Assembly: GCA_030597865.1 (NCBI GenBank)
Contig: JAUVQZ010000131.1
Span: forward strand, 1 to 8,201
From: Pseudomonadota bacterium
GTDB taxonomy: Bacteria > Desulfobacterota > Desulfobulbia > Desulfobulbales > SURF-16
DNA: 8,201 nt
Direction: 5' to 3'
Every line of letters begins with the position of its first letter. The first letter of the stretch is position 1. The notes under the pieces were generated by a model, which was given only the letters and a program-made list of their open reading frames with translations, made no database searches and had not been told where the DNA came from. The translations under genes were made by a program, and so were the position numbers. Below, in pieces: positions 6,073 through 8,201 of the stretch.

Positions 6073-6223
6073 CCTCGGCCGAAAGGCCGAAGGTGATCAC
6101 CTGAAAATCCCGGACAGATCAAAGCCGCAAAGGCGATATCGATGTTATGTTATCGTCTTTGAGGAAGGTGCCGGGGCGGAGATGCTCGTTTTCATGCCCT
6201 TTAAACTGGGGGTGTAACCCCCC
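6072..6223 (+). ncRNA. Possible structured plus-strand RNA
   Basis: Hairpins in order: ACC-TCGGCC-GAAA-GGCCGA-(A)-GGT at 6072-6094, a 9-bp stem with one bulge and a GNRA tetraloop; CAAAGGCGATA (6128-6138) with TATCGTCTTTG (6151-6161), 11 bp including one G-U pair; GGGGG-TGTAA-CCCCC at 6208-6222. The tetraloop and the G-U pair are favourable only in plus-strand RNA; on the minus strand they become a UUUC loop and a C-A mismatch. AGGT (6091-6094) can pair with ACCT at 6072-6075 or at 6099-6102, giving two exclusive folds. No U-rich terminator follows and I recognise no known riboswitch or sRNA family, so this is speculative. Confidence 0.2.
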
Positions 6224-6347
6224 TACAAAGCCCTTACTCAACTATAAAATATAAAACAATATAGAACATTACTCCTTTGTTGCGCAATCGGCAAGCCAAA
6301 AACAAAAAAAGATTAAAATACCAAAAGCCAGGCAGCAAACGCCCCTT

Positions 6348-7316
6348 TCACATGACGCAGGACTCAACATCCACCCAGGTGTCCCTTTGGGCTGAATCCA
6401 GACATGCCTCACAGATCCGCACCGCCTCAAGCCCATCCTCACCGGGAATAGGGTTATGCCCCTGTCCTGTTAAATATTGCTGCCATTCATGTAAAAACGG
6501 CACAAGGGTTGATACGGGCCCAGCTTTCTGCAATGACTCCACCGTGGCATTATGGATAAATTCCATGGTCCCATGGACCTGGTCCCCCTGGAGCTGGCCA
6601 TTTTCACCAATAAACTCAAAAAGTCCGGAGCGGGCCGGCCCGACCTTGCTGGCGTCCACAGTACCGACCAGACCATCCTCCATCTCCACCATGGCGATGA
6701 GGAGATCCTCCAGGCAGCTGCTATGACGGCAATAGATCGATGCCCGCACCCGTTTCACCCCATAGCCGGTTATGTACCGCAGGGCATCAAAGACATGCAC
6801 CGCCGTGTGAAGGGTAACGCCAGCCCCGGCAATTTCCGGAACATCCAACCAGTCATGGGGTGTTTGTTCAAGGCGGTGACAGGCCCGAAAGGAGTACAGC
6901 CTCCCGACCCGTGGCAACATCTCCTTCAAATTACGGATAGTGGCATTATAGCGCAGGGTCTGGCCCACGGTGAGCGGCAACTTCGCCTCCTTGCACTGCC
7001 TGACTATTTCTCCGGCAGTATGCGCATTTATGGCCAGGGGTTTTTCCACCAGAAGAGGTTTTTTTTCTTCAACACACAGGGTGGCGATCGCACCATTCAG
7101 ATTTGGCGTTGTAACCACTATGACCGCATCCACAGCAGGATCCCGCACGAGATCCCGCCAATCAGCATGCCAGCGCACCCCCCATTGGGCAGCCTGCGCC
7201 GCTCCCTGCGGGGAACGCCTGCTAATGGCTGCCAGCTTGAGCCCAGGCACATCCCGGAGAATGTGACCGGCGTACCTGCTACCATGGCGGCCCGCACCGA
7301 TAATTCCCACATTCAT
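6348..7316 (-). CDS. Gfo/Idh/MocA-family NAD(P)-dependent oxidoreductase
   Basis: A 322-residue cytoplasmic dehydrogenase of the glucose-fructose oxidoreductase / inositol dehydrogenase / MocA family, acting on a sugar or sugar-derived alcohol that cannot be named from sequence. The N-terminal Rossmann domain has GIIGAGRHGSRY, with GxGxxG at 7-12 for the dinucleotide. EKPLA at 91-95 contains the family's catalytic Lys92. The C-terminal alpha/beta domain has GAGVTLHTAVHVFDALRY, where His174 matches the conserved catalytic His; the Asp that usually lies four residues earlier is His170. The ATG has an excellent AGGGAGGT seven bases upstream, itself next to a small TGCAAA/TTTGCA hairpin (7331-7347). 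It is transcribed away from the Tim44-like gene, with a perfect FNR-type box 94 bases upstream of the start. No pathway neighbour indicates the substrate. Confidence 0.9.
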   Translation of the reverse strand: MNVGIIGAGRHGSRYAGHILRDVPGLKLAAISRRSPQGAAQAAQWGVRWHADWRDLVRDPAVDAVIVVTTPNLNGAIATLCVEEKKPLLVEKPLAINAHTAGEIVRQCKEAKLPLTVGQTLRYNATIRNLKEMLPRVGRLYSFRACHRLEQTPHDWLDVPEIAGAGVTLHTAVHVFDALRYITGYGVKRVRASIYCRHSSCLEDLLIAMVEMEDGLVGTVDASKVGPARSGLFEFIGENGQLQGDQVHGTMEFIHNATVESLQKAGPVSTLVPFLHEWQQYLTGQGHNPIPGEDGLEAVRICEACLDSAQRDTWVDVESCVM

Positions 7317-7410
7317 TTCTATGACCTCCCTGCAAAAGGGGTTTGCAACAAAAGGATGGAGCCTTAGGGTGATGGCTGAGAGAAGATGACCTTACTGCTT
7401 CAGTATTGCA

Positions 7411-7424
7411 TTGATCCTGATCAA
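7411..7424. promoter_or_regulatory. FNR-type binding site, TTGAT-N4-ATCAA
   Basis: TTGATCCTGATCAA is an exact match to the FNR/ANR consensus for oxygen- or NO-sensing CRP/FNR-family regulators. It is the core of an exact repeat CATTGATC-CT-GATCAATG (7409-7426), which is nested in TATTGC (7404-7409) and GCAATA (7431-7436). It lies 94 bases before the dehydrogenase start and 187 bases before the Tim44-like start. On the plus strand TTGATC with TATTTT (7435-7440, spacer 18) would form a promoter the protein could block. On the minus strand a centre at -41.5 would put the start near 7376, with only a weak -10 (CATCTT). Which gene it controls is not clear. Confidence 0.7.
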
Positions 7425-7489
7425 TGATAAGCAATATTTTCTAAGGCAACGGGACGCTGCTGGAGCATGACAGCCCCCCCTGGCCCCCA

Positions 7490-7517
7490 TTGAAGCATTT
7501 CATTAATCTCTTACGAT
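7490..7517 (+). promoter_or_regulatory. Weak candidate promoter for the Tim44-like gene
   Basis: TTGAAG (7490-7495) and TACGAT (7512-7517) each match the consensus at 4 of 6 positions, with a 16-base spacer. The start would be near 7524, leaving an 88-base leader. The evidence is weak; the FNR-box region upstream offers an alternative. Confidence 0.2.
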
Positions 7518-7611
7518 AACATCCAAATAGTAATGACAAGTAAGGATAAGGTTGTTAAGCAGGAGGATGTGTGTATTTTTTTCTGTAAAATCTTCACAAA
7601 AGGTGTCTCAA

Positions 7612-8201
7612 ATGCTGGTTGCCCTTCGCCCCCTCACCCCGTTTTTCCTGATCCTCTTCTCCCTCTGTTTCATCGAAGTTGGCCTGATAACCGATTATGC
7701 TGATGCTCGGTCAAGGGGCGGAGGCCGCTCTTTCAGTCGCTCAACAACTCCAAAACAGGTCACTAAGCCTGCCACCTCCCAAACCACCAAGTCCGGCATA
7801 GGCCGAGGCCTGGCCGGCGGTCTCATCGGTGGCATGCTCCTGGGCAGTATGTTCGGTATGGGGGGTTCAGGTCTGGGAATCTTGCCCATCCTGATCCTTG
7901 CCGGTGTTGCATTTTTCATATATCGCCGGTTCGCCAGCCGTTCCATGGCTACCCCCGGAAACTACAATCAACCCTCCGGGGGGGGCGGCGCTTTTGCCGG
8001 CCACCCCTTTGGCACTGGGGCGGACGACAATACCCCGTCATCCCATGACCCTGTGGCCGATGGCATGGCGATGATTCGTCAAAATGACTCTGGTTTTGAT
8101 GACCAATATTTTCTGGAAGTTGCCTCGGATGTCTTTTTTAAGGTTCAGGCCGGTTGGATGCGCCGGGACCTCAGCTCCTACACCCACCTTCTGGGCACCA
8201 A
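7612..8201 (+). CDS. Tim44-like domain membrane protein, 3'-truncated by the window edge
   Basis: The first 196 residues of a membrane-anchored protein of the bacterial Tim44/TimA-like family, running off the window end. Residues about 8-26 are hydrophobic (PLTPFFLILFSLCFIEVGL), ending near ADA before a Gly/Arg/Ser-rich stretch, as in a signal peptide or first membrane segment. A glycine-rich hydrophobic stretch follows (GGLIGGMLLGSMFGMGGSG, 69-87), then a clear membrane helix (about 87-104, ending YRRF). A Gly/Pro-rich linker leads into the start of the Tim44-like domain (GFDDQYFLEVASDVFFKVQAGWMRRDL, 161-187). Bacterial homologues resemble the mitochondrial import-motor subunit, but their role is poorly known. 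ATG at 7612 has AAGGTG six bases upstream. An in-frame ATG at 7567 directly abuts AGGAGG, with no spacing, and would add 15 unremarkable residues; a GTG at 7603 is also in frame. I prefer 7612. Confidence 0.85.
   Translation, partial: MLVALRPLTPFFLILFSLCFIEVGLITDYADARSRGGGRSFSRSTTPKQVTKPATSQTTKSGIGRGLAGGLIGGMLLGSMFGMGGSGLGILPILILAGVAFFIYRRFASRSMATPGNYNQPSGGGGAFAGHPFGTGADDNTPSSHDPVADGMAMIRQNDSGFDDQYFLEVASDVFFKVQAGWMRRDLSSYTHLLGT

Larger units (their letters stand above)
5863..6347. other. 485-base gene-free region between the dehydrogenase and cold-shock genes
   Basis: No credible protein-coding gene is visible on either strand. From left to right it holds the csp leader hairpins (5885-5962), an exact repeat TTGGC-AAA-GCCAA (6037-6049), an AT-rich patch with opposed -10 elements (6061-6072) and a GAAA-loop hairpin (6072-6094). 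These are followed by a perfect 12-bp palindrome (6091-6102), an 11-bp hairpin (6128-6161), a G5/C5 hairpin (6208-6222) and an A/T-rich tract next to the dehydrogenase stop (6240-6330). The density of structure is higher than chance would suggest for a plain spacer. Confidence 0.7.

Noticed and set aside
6072..6161. Cyclic-di-GMP (GEMM) or other known riboswitch
   Set aside because: I compared the GAAA hairpin and the AAAGCC/GCAAAGG segments with GEMM, Moco, glycine and THF patterns as I remember them; the conserved cores are not present and no plus-strand gene follows.
6234..6269. Eleven-codon minus-strand leader ORF (MFYIVLYFIVE) after AAGGAG
   Set aside because: The AAGGAG is only two bases from the ATG, too close for normal initiation, and the peptide shows no attenuator-like codon run. 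The motif resembles the csp ribosome-binding site but no cold-shock coding remnant follows.
7533..7703. Plus-strand frame starting MTSKDKVVKQEDV
   Set aside because: No ribosome-binding site; it continues out of phase into the Tim44-like signal region as Pro-rich sequence and then stops.
7695..7946. 83-residue minus-strand frame
   Set aside because: Antisense shadow of the Gly/Pro-rich part of the Tim44-like gene; Arg/Pro-rich and without a domain.

Overview
The window looks like chromosomal DNA from an anaerobic or facultative Gram-negative bacterium. My best inference is a deltaproteobacterium (Desulfobacterota, for example near the Desulfobulbales or Desulfuromonadales). This rests on a rubrerythrin that matches the 191-residue Desulfovibrio protein residue for residue at its metal ligands, an outer-membrane-type lipoprotein, a YbdG-type MscS channel and a Tim44-like membrane protein. 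Nothing in the sequence fixes the species. I see no IS element, prophage, CRISPR array, rRNA or tRNA gene.

Left part (1-2483, plus strand): the 3' three quarters of katG (bifunctional catalase-peroxidase), then a 230-base AT-rich spacer with a long imperfect inverted repeat, then rubrerythrin. Together these form a peroxide-defence pair: a haem enzyme and a non-haem di-iron enzyme. A 17-bp perfect-stem terminator with A and T tracts on opposite sides closes rubrerythrin. It can also stop transcription arriving from the opposite direction.

Middle part (2606-5862, minus strand; read from high to low coordinates): a cold-shock-domain protein with a structured leader and a strong terminator; a 50-residue lysine/glutamate-rich protein with a TTG start; a YbdG-type mechanosensitive channel; and a ChaN/Tiki-family lipoprotein with a C-terminal PDZ domain. 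The channel and lipoprotein genes are 165 bases apart without a convincing terminator between them, so they may be co-transcribed.

Right part (5863-8201): a 485-base gene-free stretch holding the cold-shock leader hairpins, an AT-rich patch with overlapping opposed -10 elements, and several hairpins whose pairing details favour a plus-strand RNA. Next come a Gfo/Idh/MocA-family dehydrogenase on the minus strand, a divergent intergenic region with a perfect FNR-type box (TTGAT-N4-ATCAA) nested in a larger palindrome, and the 5' part of a Tim44-like membrane protein gene that runs off the end.

Most of the window is ordinary housekeeping and stress-response sequence. The parts worth a second look are non-coding or very small: the katG-rbr inverted repeat, the csp leader and the possible plus-strand RNA beside it, the FNR-box palindrome, and the 50-residue protein.
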